Positions 47,844 to 57,472 of a stretch of 64,000 nucleotides of DNA are shown here, in pieces; position 1 is the first letter of the stretch, and every line of letters starts with the position of its first letter. The DNA is from Advenella mimigardefordensis DPN7. GTDB taxonomy: Bacteria > Pseudomonadota > Gammaproteobacteria > Burkholderiales > Burkholderiaceae_B. Made by a program: the position numbers and the translations under genes. The notes under the pieces were generated by a model, which did not search any database, had not been told where the DNA came from, and saw only the letters and a program-made list of their open reading frames with translations. Location of the stretch: positions 1,798,001 through 1,862,000 of the forward strand of contig NZ_CP003915.1 of NCBI RefSeq assembly GCF_000521505.1, written 5' to 3'.

Positions 47844-48314
47844 GCGGTTTACCTGGTTGGATTGAGCACAAGCACGCTGGCGACTCTCTGTGATATGGAT
47901 GAGTAAGACGCGGTGCGTGCAAACATCTCATTGTGCGTGTTCTGCTCTTTGCTGCCGTTGACAAAAATCAATAACACTTGAAATAGACAGTACACACAGC
48001 ATAGCCTGGCGCCATCAAGCCGTTCGTACCAGTCTGCAGCCCGGACCAGGTTCGTCATGCCGGAGAATGTTGAAAGAACGTTTTCTGACAACGATTATGG
48101 CAACGTAGCAAGGGTTGCGGAGCACGCCTGATCGCCCAAATAAGCCATTCTGAAACCAATAGAAACCAGGTGGGGGGCAGGATGGAAACCCGGCGAAATG
48201 CGAGTCATATTTGGTAATAGCAATCGCACCTGCAGGCCATTACTATCGAATCGTGGTTTGAATACCCATGGTTCCGGCACCAAAATCGTATGCCGTTAAG
48301 AAAGGAGTATAACT
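47844..48314. other. Long intergenic region
   Basis: About 470 bp between divergent genes. An 80-codon minus-strand frame at 47849-48091 has a TTG start and no recognisable product (see rejected items). I see no RNA or clear promoter. Confidence 0.5.
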
Positions 48315-48620
48315 ATGGTCTCCATCAAAAAACTGCTTGCTATTGTTCTTGCTTCCCTGTCTCTGGGGGCAGCAACGTCTGCACTGGCACACGAACGCTC
48401 ATACGAGCGAGGATACAGCAGCCACCCGTATGTAATGCAGGTTGACCATCGCCATTATGGGCCTCGTCATTATCACAGACATCATCCACGTTACCGCCAC
48501 CATGGCTGGCGCAATAAACCCCATTATTACAGCGAGCATCGCCGATACGACCGTGGTCATCGCTGGGACCGCCGCTATGATTCACATCGTCGATATTATC
48601 GTTCGCGCGACGTATGGTAA
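48315..48620 (+). CDS. Secreted His/Tyr/Arg-rich protein
   Basis: A 101-residue protein: signal peptide ending near SALA-HERSY, then a mature part made almost entirely of His, Tyr, Arg and Gly (RHYGPRHYHRHHPRYRHH). AAGGAGT precedes the ATG. Such proteins may bind metals (Ni, Cu, Zn) or polyanions in the periplasm; this is inference. Family not recognised. Confidence 0.8.
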   Translation: MVSIKKLLAIVLASLSLGAATSALAHERSYERGYSSHPYVMQVDHRHYGPRHYHRHHPRYRHHGWRNKPHYYSEHRRYDRGHRWDRRYDSHRRYYRSRDVW

Positions 48621-48765
48621 TATGTAAGTGCAGTCTTTATAAGTAAATCGTGAGTACAGGCAGTGCCCGATTGCAGTTGAATTACAGATCAGAATGCTCA
48701 ACCGTCAATGCAGTACGGGCCTGCTGTTTGATTACCAATAATCAACAATTTCTCAGGAGAAGCCT

Positions 48766-48927
48766 ATGTTGCACTATGCCGTCGTGTTTTTCATTATTGC
48801 CATCATCGCCGCTGTTCTGGGGTTTGGTGGTATTGCGGCGGGAGCCGCGTCCATCGCCAAGATCCTGTTCGTTGTCTTTATTGTACTGGCCATTTTATCG
48901 CTGGTTTTCGGCGGCAGATTCAAGTAG
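48766..48927 (+). CDS. DUF1328 small membrane protein (YtjA-like)
   Basis: A 53-residue, two-helix membrane protein ([35 protein letters not shown]) matching the DUF1328/YtjA family by pattern and length. AGGAGA lies 5 bases before the ATG. Often stress-associated in other bacteria; function unknown. Confidence 0.88.
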   Translation: MLHYAVVFFIIAIIAAVLGFGGIAAGAASIAKILFVVFIVLAILSLVFGGRFK

Positions 48928-48956
48928 GGTGGTTTCGCAGGCCTGATGCGTTCCGC

Positions 48957-50198
48957 TCAGGCGTTATCCGCTCTGGTGGTCGTGTTCCGTTGCCAGAAAA
49001 GCAATGCTGCGGCAAGGAGCATGACTGCCCCGGTCATTACAAATACTGCTGTAAACCCTGCGTGGTTGGCCACCAGGCCACCTGCCAGCGGCCCTAACAC
49101 CAGACCCGCGTATTGGGTGGACGTTGCGTACCCAAGCACACCACCGGCTGCATCGGCAGGCACGTTATGCCGGATCATTGCCGTCAGCGCCGGCATAATG
49201 CCGCAAAGTGTCATTCCCATCAGAAAACGCAAGGCGATAAATTGCCAGTCGGCCTGGGACAGCCCCTGCAACAAAAGCAGAACCGCTGTTGCGACAAAAC
49301 TTGCCATCAGCAATTTCAGATGACCGTGTGTGTCACCCCAGCGTCCGGCCCTTGAAGAAAACAACATGCTACCGAAGGCAGTGGCTGACATGGCAATGCC
49401 TGCCAGCAAGGGGATCTGATCGGTCAGCGTATCCAGCGACGCCAGATAAAGCGTAATGATGGGCTCGACTGACATGTTGGCAAACATCAGCAGGGTACCG
49501 GCCAGCAGCATCAGCAGCACCAGATTACGTTGCTTGCCCGATTTCCAGAAAGAATAGGGCGTGGCGTTTATGGGCGCCGCCTCGCGTGGCTTGTGGGTCT
49601 CGCGGATCATGAACGCTGTGCAGAAAAAAGCAATCAGAATGATGCCGCCAGCGACGAAAAAGGTGAGCCGGATCCCGAGCCAGGCCGGCACAATGCCGCC
49701 GACCAGCGGCCCCAGCAGGTTGCCAGCCAGCGTGCCGGAGGCCAGCATACCCACGGCCCAGCCGGTATGGGCACGGGGCGTCTGGGTTGCCACCAGAATA
49801 GTAGCTCCCGAAGCGTAGCCACCCAGCAGTCCGACCAGCAGTCTTAGCCAGAACAATTGCCAGACCGTTTGCGCGCAACCGATAAGGGCAATGCCGATAG
49901 CCATACCCAGGCTGGCGCGGATCAGAATGATTTTCCTGCCATAGCGATCGGCAAAGCGGCCCCATACAGGGGCCATCAGGCCCGCGGCCAGGAAAGTGAT
50001 GCTGAAGATCCAGCCGGACCAGCTGACAACCGCATCGGGATCGGTCACACCCAGGTGCTGGATATAGACCGGTAGTATCGGCAGTATCAGCGTCATTGCC
50101 AGGATGGTGGTAAAGGAGCCGAAAAGACAGACGTATAGATTCTGTTTCCAGGCAATCTGCTGGACTTCATTTTCGCTGGCGCTTTGCGGGGTGGTCAT
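48957..50198 (-). CDS. MFS multidrug-type exporter
   Basis: A 413-residue major facilitator protein with 12 membrane segments and the family loop motif (GRFADRYGRKIILIRA) after the second. It resembles the DHA1 drug:H+ antiporters such as MdtG. The ATG at 50198 is chosen; the upstream 27 codons are not hydrophobic or conserved-looking. Substrate unknown. Nothing adjacent suggests a dedicated regulator. Confidence 0.9.
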   Translation of the reverse strand: MTTPQSASENEVQQIAWKQNLYVCLFGSFTTILAMTLILPILPVYIQHLGVTDPDAVVSWSGWIFSITFLAAGLMAPVWGRFADRYGRKIILIRASLGMAIGIALIGCAQTVWQLFWLRLLVGLLGGYASGATILVATQTPRAHTGWAVGMLASGTLAGNLLGPLVGGIVPAWLGIRLTFFVAGGIILIAFFCTAFMIRETHKPREAAPINATPYSFWKSGKQRNLVLLMLLAGTLLMFANMSVEPIITLYLASLDTLTDQIPLLAGIAMSATAFGSMLFSSRAGRWGDTHGHLKLLMASFVATAVLLLLQGLSQADWQFIALRFLMGMTLCGIMPALTAMIRHNVPADAAGGVLGYATSTQYAGLVLGPLAGGLVANHAGFTAVFVMTGAVMLLAAALLFWQRNTTTRADNA

Positions 50199-50584
50199 AA
50201 ACGGAACTTCGCTAGGGTGGGCAGCCTGCAAGAGACCGGCTGCCGGAAACTGTCTGATAGGGTGCGCATCGTCAGACACTCGTTGTGGGAGAGTGGCCTG
50301 TTCAGACGAAACACAAGAGTCTCACTGTAAACACAATTGCGATAATGTAGCTTAAAAATGCCTGAAAAACGTCTAAATAGGTGGGCAATTGACGTCTGCC
50401 TTATGCCAGGAGCCAGTTGATGTGTCTTATTTTTACGACGACACGGTAGATTGAAATGCAGCGACACAAAGGCAATCGCTTTTTCTTTTACAATCGCTTC
50501 ACGCCGGCATCCCCATTTCTTAAGGCTGCAACCTTTCCTCTATATATCCGGTAAGCAGCTGATTCTCAAGGACATACTGCACAG
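50199..50584. other. Divergent intergenic region
   Basis: About 386 bp between the MFS gene and the PIG-L fusion gene. It should hold promoters for both; I did not find a convincing match or a further gene. Confidence 0.5.
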
Positions 50585-52891
50585 ATGAATGTGCCCCGAT
50601 CGAACCTGTTCCAGGGATCGTTACTAAAGTGGAGCCTGATGGCTGCATTGCTGGTTGCCTCTGTGCTGGCACCGTCGGCGTATGCCGCGCCCGATCCGGG
50701 CGTTGCACTCTCATCTCCTGACACGCTAGCGATCGCACCCGTCGGTACTGTTGTCCGGTCCCTGCTGGCAGCGAACACCCTGACTGCCGAACCGCTCAGA
50801 CCTTCAGGTGTCTCCGCCAGGCCGGTACCTCCGCTCAAATCGTCAGTCGCACCTGCTTCCGTGCCGCCGCTCGCGTCACGTGCTGCAGTTGCACCGGCAG
50901 ACCGGAATAAATCACAGACGCAATGTCATGGCCGGCGTGACCAGATTTTCGTGGCGCATGAAGATGATGATCTGCTTTTCATGAACCCCGATATTCACGA
51001 TACGATCCGGGCTGGCGGCTGCATTCAGGTCGTTTATCTGACGGCCGGCGAGCGGGGTGAAGGCGTAGGTTATATGTCCCAGCGCGAGAATGGCGTACGC
51101 GCCGCCTACGCGCTGATGGCCGGCGCAACGAATACCTGGGTGCAATCGCCGCTATTGCTTAACAAGGTGCAGATTGCCCAGTATTCCTTGTGGAAAAACC
51201 CAAGGGTCTCGCTGGTGTTCATGAGAATCAAGGATCCGTGGCTGGACAAGGGGTGGGGGGATCTGACGCCTTTATCCCGGCTGGAGATTCAACCAGACCA
51301 GATGGCTCAGGCGCTGGGCGAATATTTCGAAACCTACACGCGCGCCTCGCTGGTCAAGACGCTATCGGCTCTGATTCTGCGCTTTGAGCCAGGCAAGATC
51401 CGATTAATGGACGACAGTGTGGAAACGCCATACAACAAACTATGCTGGCGTTGCACCGGACATGATCATCCCGACCATATCGCTTCGGCCAGACTGGTTC
51501 GCGATGCGATGGCGGTCACAGCGGGCAATTATGAAGCGGTTTCCTATGTTGACTATCCTAATCAGGAACGACCACTGACCCTGACGCTACGCCAGAACTC
51601 AGATAAATCACGAGTCTTCAATTTATATGCCCAGTATGATTACCGCTATTGCAGCGTGCCCCTCAATTGTCGCGAACCGATGGGCCCGGCTGCACTCTGG
51701 GCAGAGCGCATGTATTATTCCAGTCAGTCGAATACGCCCGTGGTATCGCTGTTTACTGACGCGACAGGCGCTGGCCTGTTCACCCGTGGCGAATATAGTA
51801 ACGCGGCGGTGTACTGGAATGATCGAAAGCAGACATGGACGGTGCTGGGCGGCCTGGTGTTTACCGGTATCAGACCGTTTTTGACGCCCTCGGGGCAACT
51901 GGCCGTCTTTGCCCGTGATGGGCAGGGGCAGCTATATTTCCGGCGCGCCCGGACGGCGACGCCTGTGAACGAAGCCGCCTGGTCTTCATGGTATCGACTG
52001 CCAGTTCTGCTGACCACGCAGCCGCAGGTCGTCACCGTTGGCAAGCAGGTAAGGGTAGTGGGGATGGGGGCCGATGGCTACTATTATTATCTGCGCTCCA
52101 CCGATATGCAGACATGGAATAAAAGTCGGCTGCCCGTACTGAAAACGGCCAGCCAGACCTTCGCTCTGCTGCAGCACGGCACGCAGCTCTGGATGCTGGC
52201 ACAAACGCTGAAAGGCGAGTTTTGGATCAGTGCCTATCATGAAAAAAACGGCTGGGGACCATGGAGTGTGGCCGCCGGCCCGGATAGCCAGGGTGGGTTG
52301 ACTGCACTGGTTACCGATAGGAATACCTTGCTGGCCTACTACCGCAACCGGGCCGACGGGCACCTGTATCTGGCGCAGGGACGGCTGGAGATCGATACGC
52401 ATCGTCCGCCGCTGAGCTGGACATCCGTCACTGAGCAGGGACCCGAGTTTCAGGCGGACCCCGCCGTATTGAAAACCCGGGCAGGCAGCATGGTGGTTGC
52501 AACCTTGAGTCGCACCGGGAAATCGATCTGGACCCGGATTGATGATGTCCCTGTGCGTATCCGAGGGCCTTTTGCATCGGCGCCGACCCTGGTCGAAACC
52601 GGCGATCACATCATGCTGTATGCACGCAAGGGCAGCGATAATCGCTGGATTCAGCAATATGCTGCCTTGCATCTGGATAACGATCAGTGGGTGGAAAGCG
52701 AGTCCATTATTGCGCCACCATTTTATGGCGGGCATACGTTTGACGGTTCTACCGATATTCCGGAACAGGAACAGGCGCAACCTCAACCGCCACCATCGGC
52801 GCAATTGCCGATAACGCGGCCAATGCAGCCAATGCTGCAACCACAGCAACCACAGCAACCGCCGCTAACCGAGCCGGCGCAGTCCCGGTGA
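50585..52891 (+). CDS. Secreted PIG-L deacetylase with C-terminal beta-propeller-like domain
   Basis: A 768-residue exported protein: signal peptide (cut near SAYA-A, residue 34), Pro/Ala/Ser-rich linker to about 115, a PIG-L/LmbE domain (115-370) and then about 350 residues of repeated aromatic-rich blades ([24 protein letters not shown]) that look like a PLL/fucolectin-type propeller. The metal motif reads AHEDDDLLF (residues 124-132) instead of AHPDDE, with HDHPDH at 293-298. Family members de-N-acetylate sugars; here the target is likely extracellular. A Gln/Pro-rich tail closes it. Confidence 0.8.
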   Translation: MNVPRSNLFQGSLLKWSLMAALLVASVLAPSAYAAPDPGVALSSPDTLAIAPVGTVVRSLLAANTLTAEPLRPSGVSARPVPPLKSSVAPASVPPLASRAAVAPADRNKSQTQCHGRRDQIFVAHEDDDLLFMNPDIHDTIRAGGCIQVVYLTAGERGEGVGYMSQRENGVRAAYALMAGATNTWVQSPLLLNKVQIAQYSLWKNPRVSLVFMRIKDPWLDKGWGDLTPLSRLEIQPDQMAQALGEYFETYTRASLVKTLSALILRFEPGKIRLMDDSVETPYNKLCWRCTGHDHPDHIASARLVRDAMAVTAGNYEAVSYVDYPNQERPLTLTLRQNSDKSRVFNLYAQYDYRYCSVPLNCREPMGPAALWAERMYYSSQSNTPVVSLFTDATGAGLFTRGEYSNAAVYWNDRKQTWTVLGGLVFTGIRPFLTPSGQLAVFARDGQGQLYFRRARTATPVNEAAWSSWYRLPVLLTTQPQVVTVGKQVRVVGMGADGYYYYLRSTDMQTWNKSRLPVLKTASQTFALLQHGTQLWMLAQTLKGEFWISAYHEKNGWGPWSVAAGPDSQGGLTALVTDRNTLLAYYRNRADGHLYLAQGRLEIDTHRPPLSWTSVTEQGPEFQADPAVLKTRAGSMVVATLSRTGKSIWTRIDDVPVRIRGPFASAPTLVETGDHIMLYARKGSDNRWIQQYAALHLDNDQWVESESIIAPPFYGGHTFDGSTDIPEQEQAQPQPPPSAQLPITRPMQPMLQPQQPQQPPLTEPAQSR

Positions 52892-53015
52892 GGCCGGGGA
52901 ATCGCATTGCTGGCTTTGCGTGTACGATACGCGGGCTGCGTCGCGCAGTGGCGGCAATAGTTGGTACAATGCGGTTTTTCACCCAAGGATACGGCGCTTG
53001 GTGCCGCAGAAACAC

Positions 53016-53687
53016 ATGACTGAAGCCGCCCAGACGTGGACCGATGCCATCGGTGCCGAAAAGGAAAAGCCTTATTTCATATCGCTGCGCGAACGTGTAC
53101 ACCAGGCCCGGGCAACGGGGCAAACGATATATCCATCTGAACACGATACGTTCAGCGCCTTTCGTCTCACGCCCCTGGAGCAGGTCAAAGTCGTGATTCT
53201 GGGACAGGATCCCTATCATGGACCCGACCAGGCACACGGACTGGCATTTTCGGTCAAGCCGTCCGTGCGTATCCCGCCTTCGCTATTGAATATTTACAAA
53301 GAACTCAAAACCGACATTCCGGGATTCACCATGCCCAATCATGGCTATCTTGAAAAATGGGCGCAGCAGGGCGTACTCCTTCTGAATACGGTGCTGACGG
53401 TTCAGGCGGGCCAGGCGCATTCCCACGCGTCCTGGGGGTGGGAGACATTCACCGATCAGGTGATCCGAGCGCTTAACGACAAGCGGGAGCATCTGGTATT
53501 CATCCTGTGGGGCAATCATGCCAAAAAGAAAGGTGCGTTCATAGACAAAAAACGCCACCTGGTACTGACAGGTGTTCATCCCTCTCCGCTGTCGGCAAAT
53601 CGTGGTTTTTTTGGCTGTCAGCATTTTTCAAAGGCCAATCATTACCTGCAGAACCATAATCTGAGCCCCATAGATTGGCAGGTTTAA
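53016..53687 (+). CDS. ung: Uracil-DNA glycosylase
   Basis: A 223-residue family 1 UDG with catalytic GQDPYHG (residues 63-69), LLLNTVLTV and the [13 protein letters not shown] leucine loop. It removes uracil from DNA. Alternative starts TTG 52998 or GTG 53001 sit better after AAGGAT (52986-52991); the true N-terminus is uncertain by a few residues. Confidence 0.95.
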   Translation: MTEAAQTWTDAIGAEKEKPYFISLRERVHQARATGQTIYPSEHDTFSAFRLTPLEQVKVVILGQDPYHGPDQAHGLAFSVKPSVRIPPSLLNIYKELKTDIPGFTMPNHGYLEKWAQQGVLLLNTVLTVQAGQAHSHASWGWETFTDQVIRALNDKREHLVFILWGNHAKKKGAFIDKKRHLVLTGVHPSPLSANRGFFGCQHFSKANHYLQNHNLSPIDWQV

Positions 53688-53717
53688 GTAAAAATTGATC
53701 GAAATGATGGTCTTTTA

Positions 53718-53731
53718 TTGACTTGTATCAA
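53718..53731 (+). promoter_or_regulatory. FNR/DNR-type box upstream of the Crp/Fnr gene
   Basis: TTGAC-TTGT-ATCAA matches 9 of 10 positions of the FNR consensus (TTGAT-N4-ATCAA). If the weak -10 CACAAT at 53754-53759 is used, the box is centred at -41.5, the position for class II activation. Confidence 0.6.
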
Positions 53732-53790
53732 AATGTATTTTTGCTAATGCTCTCACAATAGCGCTTATTCTTAAGAGAGGGGGTAAGCCT

Positions 53791-54495
53791 ATGGTTAGAG
53801 GCCGTCTATCTGTTTGTGAATTCCTGGCTCGCCTGCCCATGTTCGAGGGCCTGTCGCCAGCAGCAGTCAAGACAATCGCATTATCCGTCACGCACCGCTC
53901 ATTTCACAAAGGCGCACTCATTCATGATGTGATTGAAAAAGGTGCAACCCGGCAGGGGTTCCATATTGTGGTCAATGGTGGCGTCAAGTTGTTGTTTGTC
54001 GCCCCCAATGGTGGTGAAAAAGTGGTACGTACGCTGGGGCCCGGCGACAGCTTCGGGGAAGAGAGCGTCTTTCTGGAGGATATGGAAAGTCTGGTGTCAG
54101 CGCAGGCAACCAGCAGCCTGTTTTTATTGCATATTTCAAAGGATAGCATGCTCGTCCTGCTTGAACGTGAGCCGGCCTTTGCAATGCGCATGCTCAGCAA
54201 CATGAGCCGTCGGGTGTATGCCTTGCTGAAGGATATCGAATCCTATACGCTCAAATCCGCTACACAACGCGTGGTTGACTATTTCCTTGAACATGCAAAA
54301 TTGCACGAGGGCGGGCAGTTTCGCTTCAATACCAATAAGGCACTTGTTGCGTCTCTGCTGAATATCACGCCGGAGCATTTTTCGCGTATCATGCGCGAAT
54401 TGTGTGCGCGCAACCTTATCTCGGTAGAAGGCAGGGACGTTTACATCCCCGATCCGGCTCGTCTGCAAACTTACGAAACCGCAGACAGCGAATAA
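53791..54495 (+). CDS. Crp/Fnr-family transcriptional regulator
   Basis: A 234-residue regulator: cyclic-nucleotide-type sensor domain (residues about 15-130, GPGDSFGEESVFLED), a long dimer helix and a C-terminal winged helix (LVASLLNITPEHFSRIMRELCARNLI). There is no N-terminal Cys cluster for an Fe-S centre, so it is more like DNR/NnrR than FNR. Such proteins sense NO or redox and recognise TTGAT-N4-ATCAA, like the box upstream. Confidence 0.9.
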   Translation: MVRGRLSVCEFLARLPMFEGLSPAAVKTIALSVTHRSFHKGALIHDVIEKGATRQGFHIVVNGGVKLLFVAPNGGEKVVRTLGPGDSFGEESVFLEDMESLVSAQATSSLFLLHISKDSMLVLLEREPAFAMRMLSNMSRRVYALLKDIESYTLKSATQRVVDYFLEHAKLHEGGQFRFNTNKALVASLLNITPEHFSRIMRELCARNLISVEGRDVYIPDPARLQTYETADSE

Positions 54496-54599
54496 AGCGA
54501 CGCGCCTGCGCAGCGGCGGTATGTCATTGTATGTGTGGACAGAGTAGTCTTCTGGCAGCCATTATCTGGCCGCAGAAGAGGGGGCTTCCGTTAGCAACG

Positions 54600-54778
54600 A
54601 GGTCTTAAACAGGTTCTTAAACAAGGACTCAAACATAGTCTTAAACATAGTCTTAAACATAGTCTTAAACATAGTCTTAAACATAGTCTTAAACATAGTC
54701 TTAAACATAGTCTTAAACATAGTCTTAAACATAGTCTTAAACATAGTCTTAAACATAGTCTTAAACAGTGTTTTAATC
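54600..54778. repeat. 12-bp tandem repeat array
   Basis: Eleven perfect units ATAGTCTTAAAC (54635-54766) flanked by about four degenerate ones. Because 12 is a multiple of three, several minus-strand frames stay open (repeats of Met-Phe-Lys-Thr or Leu-Cys-Leu-Arg), which I take to be artefacts. It fills the space between the Crp/Fnr gene and the convergent decarboxylase-like gene. Confidence 0.95.
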
Positions 54779-54815
54779 CGGCGTTTGAATCGTCGCTTAT
54801 ATTCTGAATCCTCAC

Positions 54816-55370
54816 CTATTTTGTGAGCTCTTTCTGCTCGCCTTCCGGCAGCCCCAGTTCAAAAACATTCAGCGTCATTGAGATCAGCGTATAGTAGCCG
54901 GCAAGTCCGACCAGATCTACCACATTGTCCTGGCCCAGTGTATTGATCGCTTTGACGTAAAGCCATTCCGGAATCTGGTGGGTGCTCACCAGCGTGTGCA
55001 CAAACTCATAAACGACCTGTTCATCTTCCTGTGCAAAGGGAATGGGATGATGGTCATTCATCAGCGCGTCTATGGTGTCCTGCGAAACGCCTGCCTTGAG
55101 TGCTATTGGTTTGTGCGCCCACCATTCAAATTCAGATTGCCATAACACCGCCATCGTCAGAATAGCCAGTTCAGACAGGCGGGGGCAAAGGCTTGAATCA
55201 TATCGGCAATATTGACCCAACGCCTGCGCATGTTCAGCCAGACCGGGACGATTCAGCCAGATGGCCAGCGGCCCCCGTACCCGGCCACGTGGGCCTGCTG
55301 CAATAGCCGCATATACCTGCTTTTGATGGTCGTTCATGGTGGCCGGATCCGGCGCTGATAGACGGGTCAT
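54816..55370 (-). CDS. Carboxymuconolactone decarboxylase-family (AhpD-like) protein
   Basis: A 184-residue all-helical protein of the CMD family (LSELAILTMAVLWQSEFEWWAHKPIALKAGVSQDTIDAL, YYTLISMTLNVFEL). The AhpD CxxC is absent; the helix that carries it in AhpD has SEFEWWAH here. It is last in a three-gene minus-strand cluster (8 bp after the next gene), likely catabolic. Confidence 0.85.
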   Translation of the reverse strand: MTRLSAPDPATMNDHQKQVYAAIAAGPRGRVRGPLAIWLNRPGLAEHAQALGQYCRYDSSLCPRLSELAILTMAVLWQSEFEWWAHKPIALKAGVSQDTIDALMNDHHPIPFAQEDEQVVYEFVHTLVSTHQIPEWLYVKAINTLGQDNVVDLVGLAGYYTLISMTLNVFELGLPEGEQKELTK

Positions 55371-55378
55371 CGTATTCC

Positions 55379-55984
55379 TTACCTGATAATGTTGAACATG
55401 GTACGTTTGGTATTTTTGAAGTGCGGGCGTACCCGACTACTCCATTCAGTCCCCCGGACGGCCAGCCATTGCGGCGACCCAAATGTTTCCTGTGTCTGCA
55501 GCAAATAGAGTGCATGGTAGCGCGGCGCGCCGTCCTGGTTGTACAGGCGCATGGTTCTGACGGTACCGGGTACGGCGGCCAGGCCCGGCATATGTTCCTG
55601 TGTATACCAGTCATTGAAGTCTGCTTCGGCTGCAGCGTCAACGTCGGTTTCTACAACGTAATGGAAGGTGGCTGTTTTGCCCCAGGCCTGGCCTTGCAGA
55701 TCCATTGTCTGCTGCAGCAGGTTTGTGTTTGCATCCGGATAGTGCTGGGCAATGGCGGCGGCAAGCGTACTGATCGAGTCGGTTTCCGTTGTGGTGCTGG
55801 CCTGCGCCGGAGCGACGGGGTGTTCCAGGAAATCGGCAAGATAAATATACGTTTCGGGCGCGTCTACGGCGTGACACAGGTGGACATGGCTATAATTTTC
55901 GCCCAGGATATTGTGCAGCAGTGCATCGCATTGCTCGCGACTCAGCCGGACGCCTGGAATACGGATCACAATGACAGTTGACAT
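55379..55984 (-). CDS. Protein of unknown function with dimeric alpha/beta-barrel-like C-terminus
   Basis: A 201-residue cytoplasmic protein. Its second half (FNDWYTQEHMPGLAAVPGTVRTMRLY, LYLLQTQETFGSPQW) resembles dimeric alpha/beta-barrel (EthD/DUF4286-like) proteins. It lies between the CMD-family and amidohydrolase genes with spacers of 8 and 2 bp, suggesting a shared pathway. Confidence 0.7.
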   Translation of the reverse strand: MSTVIVIRIPGVRLSREQCDALLHNILGENYSHVHLCHAVDAPETYIYLADFLEHPVAPAQASTTTETDSISTLAAAIAQHYPDANTNLLQQTMDLQGQAWGKTATFHYVVETDVDAAAEADFNDWYTQEHMPGLAAVPGTVRTMRLYNQDGAPRYHALYLLQTQETFGSPQWLAVRGTEWSSRVRPHFKNTKRTMFNIIR

Positions 55985-55986
55985 AA

Positions 55987-56877
55987 TTATGCAGTTGCTC
56001 CGGTTGTCTGGTTATCATTAAATCGATAAAGCTGTTGAGGATTATCGACAAGGATTTTTTTGCGTAGCGCTGCATCCTCACAGACTGCGCCGAAAATATT
56101 CAGTAACTGGCCGTCATCAGGTACTTCGCCTGTGACGTTTGGATGCGGCCAGTCAGTTCCCCACAGGGTGCGATCGGGCATGATATCAATAATTGCTTTC
56201 ATGAATGCGTGACCTGCCGTATAGGGCGCTACGCCACCGGCCAGCCGATCCACACCGGAAACCTTGATCCAGGCCTGGGAGCAATCACGTAGCTGTAATA
56301 GGGCCTCGAAGGCTTCGCTGTGTAAACCCTTATCAATGTCTATTCGCCCCATATGATCGATGATAAAGGGTACAGGCAGATTTTTTAGGTTCGGCAGAAG
56401 TTGCAGCAGCGATATCTCATCGGCGTGAATGCAGATATGCCAGCCCAGATCGGCGATCATGTCCGCCATGGCTGACACGTCGTTGATGGTGGCACCAGCC
56501 AGATGAGAAACAAAATTGTAGCGTACCCCCCGAATGCCATCCCGATCCAACTGCTGCAATTGAGCGCGGCTTACCTGTGCCGGCAGCAACGCGACGCCAC
56601 GATATTGGCCGTGGCTGCGTGATATGGCGTCTGTGACCGCTGACATATCGTAACCATGGCAGTTGGGCTGAACCAGTACGGCGCGGCGCAAACCCAGGTT
56701 GGCCTGTTTGGCATTCAGATCATCATAGCCGGCATCGGGCGGAGTATAGGAGCGATTGACATCGAAAGGAAAACGGCTGGCCGGGCCGAAAATATGGCAA
56801 TGACTATCGCAGGCATTGACGGGAACATCGAAGTTGATCTTTTCAGTGTGCTTTTTTGCCGGCGCACAGTCAAACAT
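55987..56877 (-). CDS. Amidohydrolase 2 family protein (2-pyrone-4,6-dicarboxylate lactonase-like)
   Basis: A 296-residue TIM-barrel hydrolase with DSHCHIFGP near the start, then VLVQPNCHGYD, IIDHMGRID and GTDWPHP. These match the LigI-type amidohydrolases that open pyrone lactones. Of two close ATGs, 56877 is chosen because AAGGA lies 9 bases upstream. It heads the three-gene cluster. The substrate is inference. Confidence 0.82.
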   Translation of the reverse strand: MFDCAPAKKHTEKINFDVPVNACDSHCHIFGPASRFPFDVNRSYTPPDAGYDDLNAKQANLGLRRAVLVQPNCHGYDMSAVTDAISRSHGQYRGVALLPAQVSRAQLQQLDRDGIRGVRYNFVSHLAGATINDVSAMADMIADLGWHICIHADEISLLQLLPNLKNLPVPFIIDHMGRIDIDKGLHSEAFEALLQLRDCSQAWIKVSGVDRLAGGVAPYTAGHAFMKAIIDIMPDRTLWGTDWPHPNVTGEVPDDGQLLNIFGAVCEDAALRKKILVDNPQQLYRFNDNQTTGATA

Positions 56878-57176
56878 GGGTCGCATTCCTTGGTGATATT
56901 TCGAAGACGGTATTGCAAATGTGATCATTAAGGAATGATATTCAAAATCGTAATAGATTGATATTGAAAAAACGACTATATCGCCCCTGATCATCATTCA
57001 TCTTAGTAGGTTGAAGCATCAGGCGCAATGGGCCGGTTTTGACTTCTGTTATGCATAAAACGCATACGCCGCGAGACCGTGTTGATTGGTGAAATTGTCG
57101 CTGTCGGATTCTGCGAATTGCAGCCACTCCGGCTGAACGGCACACTATCTGCCTTATCAATCAACCGGAGGATAGT

Positions 57177-57461
57177 ATGCAGAAACGTTTACAGGCACAG
57201 CGTGGGCAGGGCATGACGGAATACATTATTGTTGTTGCCTTGGTGGCTATTTCTGCTATCGCAGTGTTTCAACTGTTTGGTCAAACACTGCGTTCGCAGA
57301 CGGCCGCCATCGCCAGGGAACTGGCAGGCGAAGACGGTACCGCCGAATCCGACGCTGCCCGTAGCGCGGCTGATCGGGCAGCAGGGCAGACCGCAGCCAA
57401 ATCGCTCAAAAGTTTCACGGGCAATGCCGACGCTGCCGGTGGCGGCGCAACCGGGCAGTAA
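57177..57461 (+). CDS. Flp-type pilin subunit
   Basis: A 94-residue prepilin with the class IVb signature RG-QGMTEY (predicted cut after Gly10, Glu at +5, Tyr at +6) and one hydrophobic helix (IIVVALVAISAIAVFQLF). The mature part ends in a long Ala/Gly/Asp-rich tail, making it longer than common Flp pilins (about 50-60 residues). GGAGGAT precedes the ATG. First gene of the Tad locus. Confidence 0.88.
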   Translation: MQKRLQAQRGQGMTEYIIVVALVAISAIAVFQLFGQTLRSQTAAIARELAGEDGTAESDAARSAADRAAGQTAAKSLKSFTGNADAAGGGATGQ

Positions 57462-57472
57462 TTGCATTTGCA

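Noticed and set aside
47849..48091. 80-codon minus-strand frame before the nitronate monooxygenase gene
   Set aside because: TTG start, no Shine-Dalgarno, no recognisable family. It may be a remnant, but the evidence is too thin.
54562..54815. Minus-strand frames of repeated Met-Phe-Lys-Thr or Leu-Cys-Leu-Arg
   Set aside because: They arise because the 12-bp repeat is a multiple of three and keeps every frame open; no ribosome site or family supports them.
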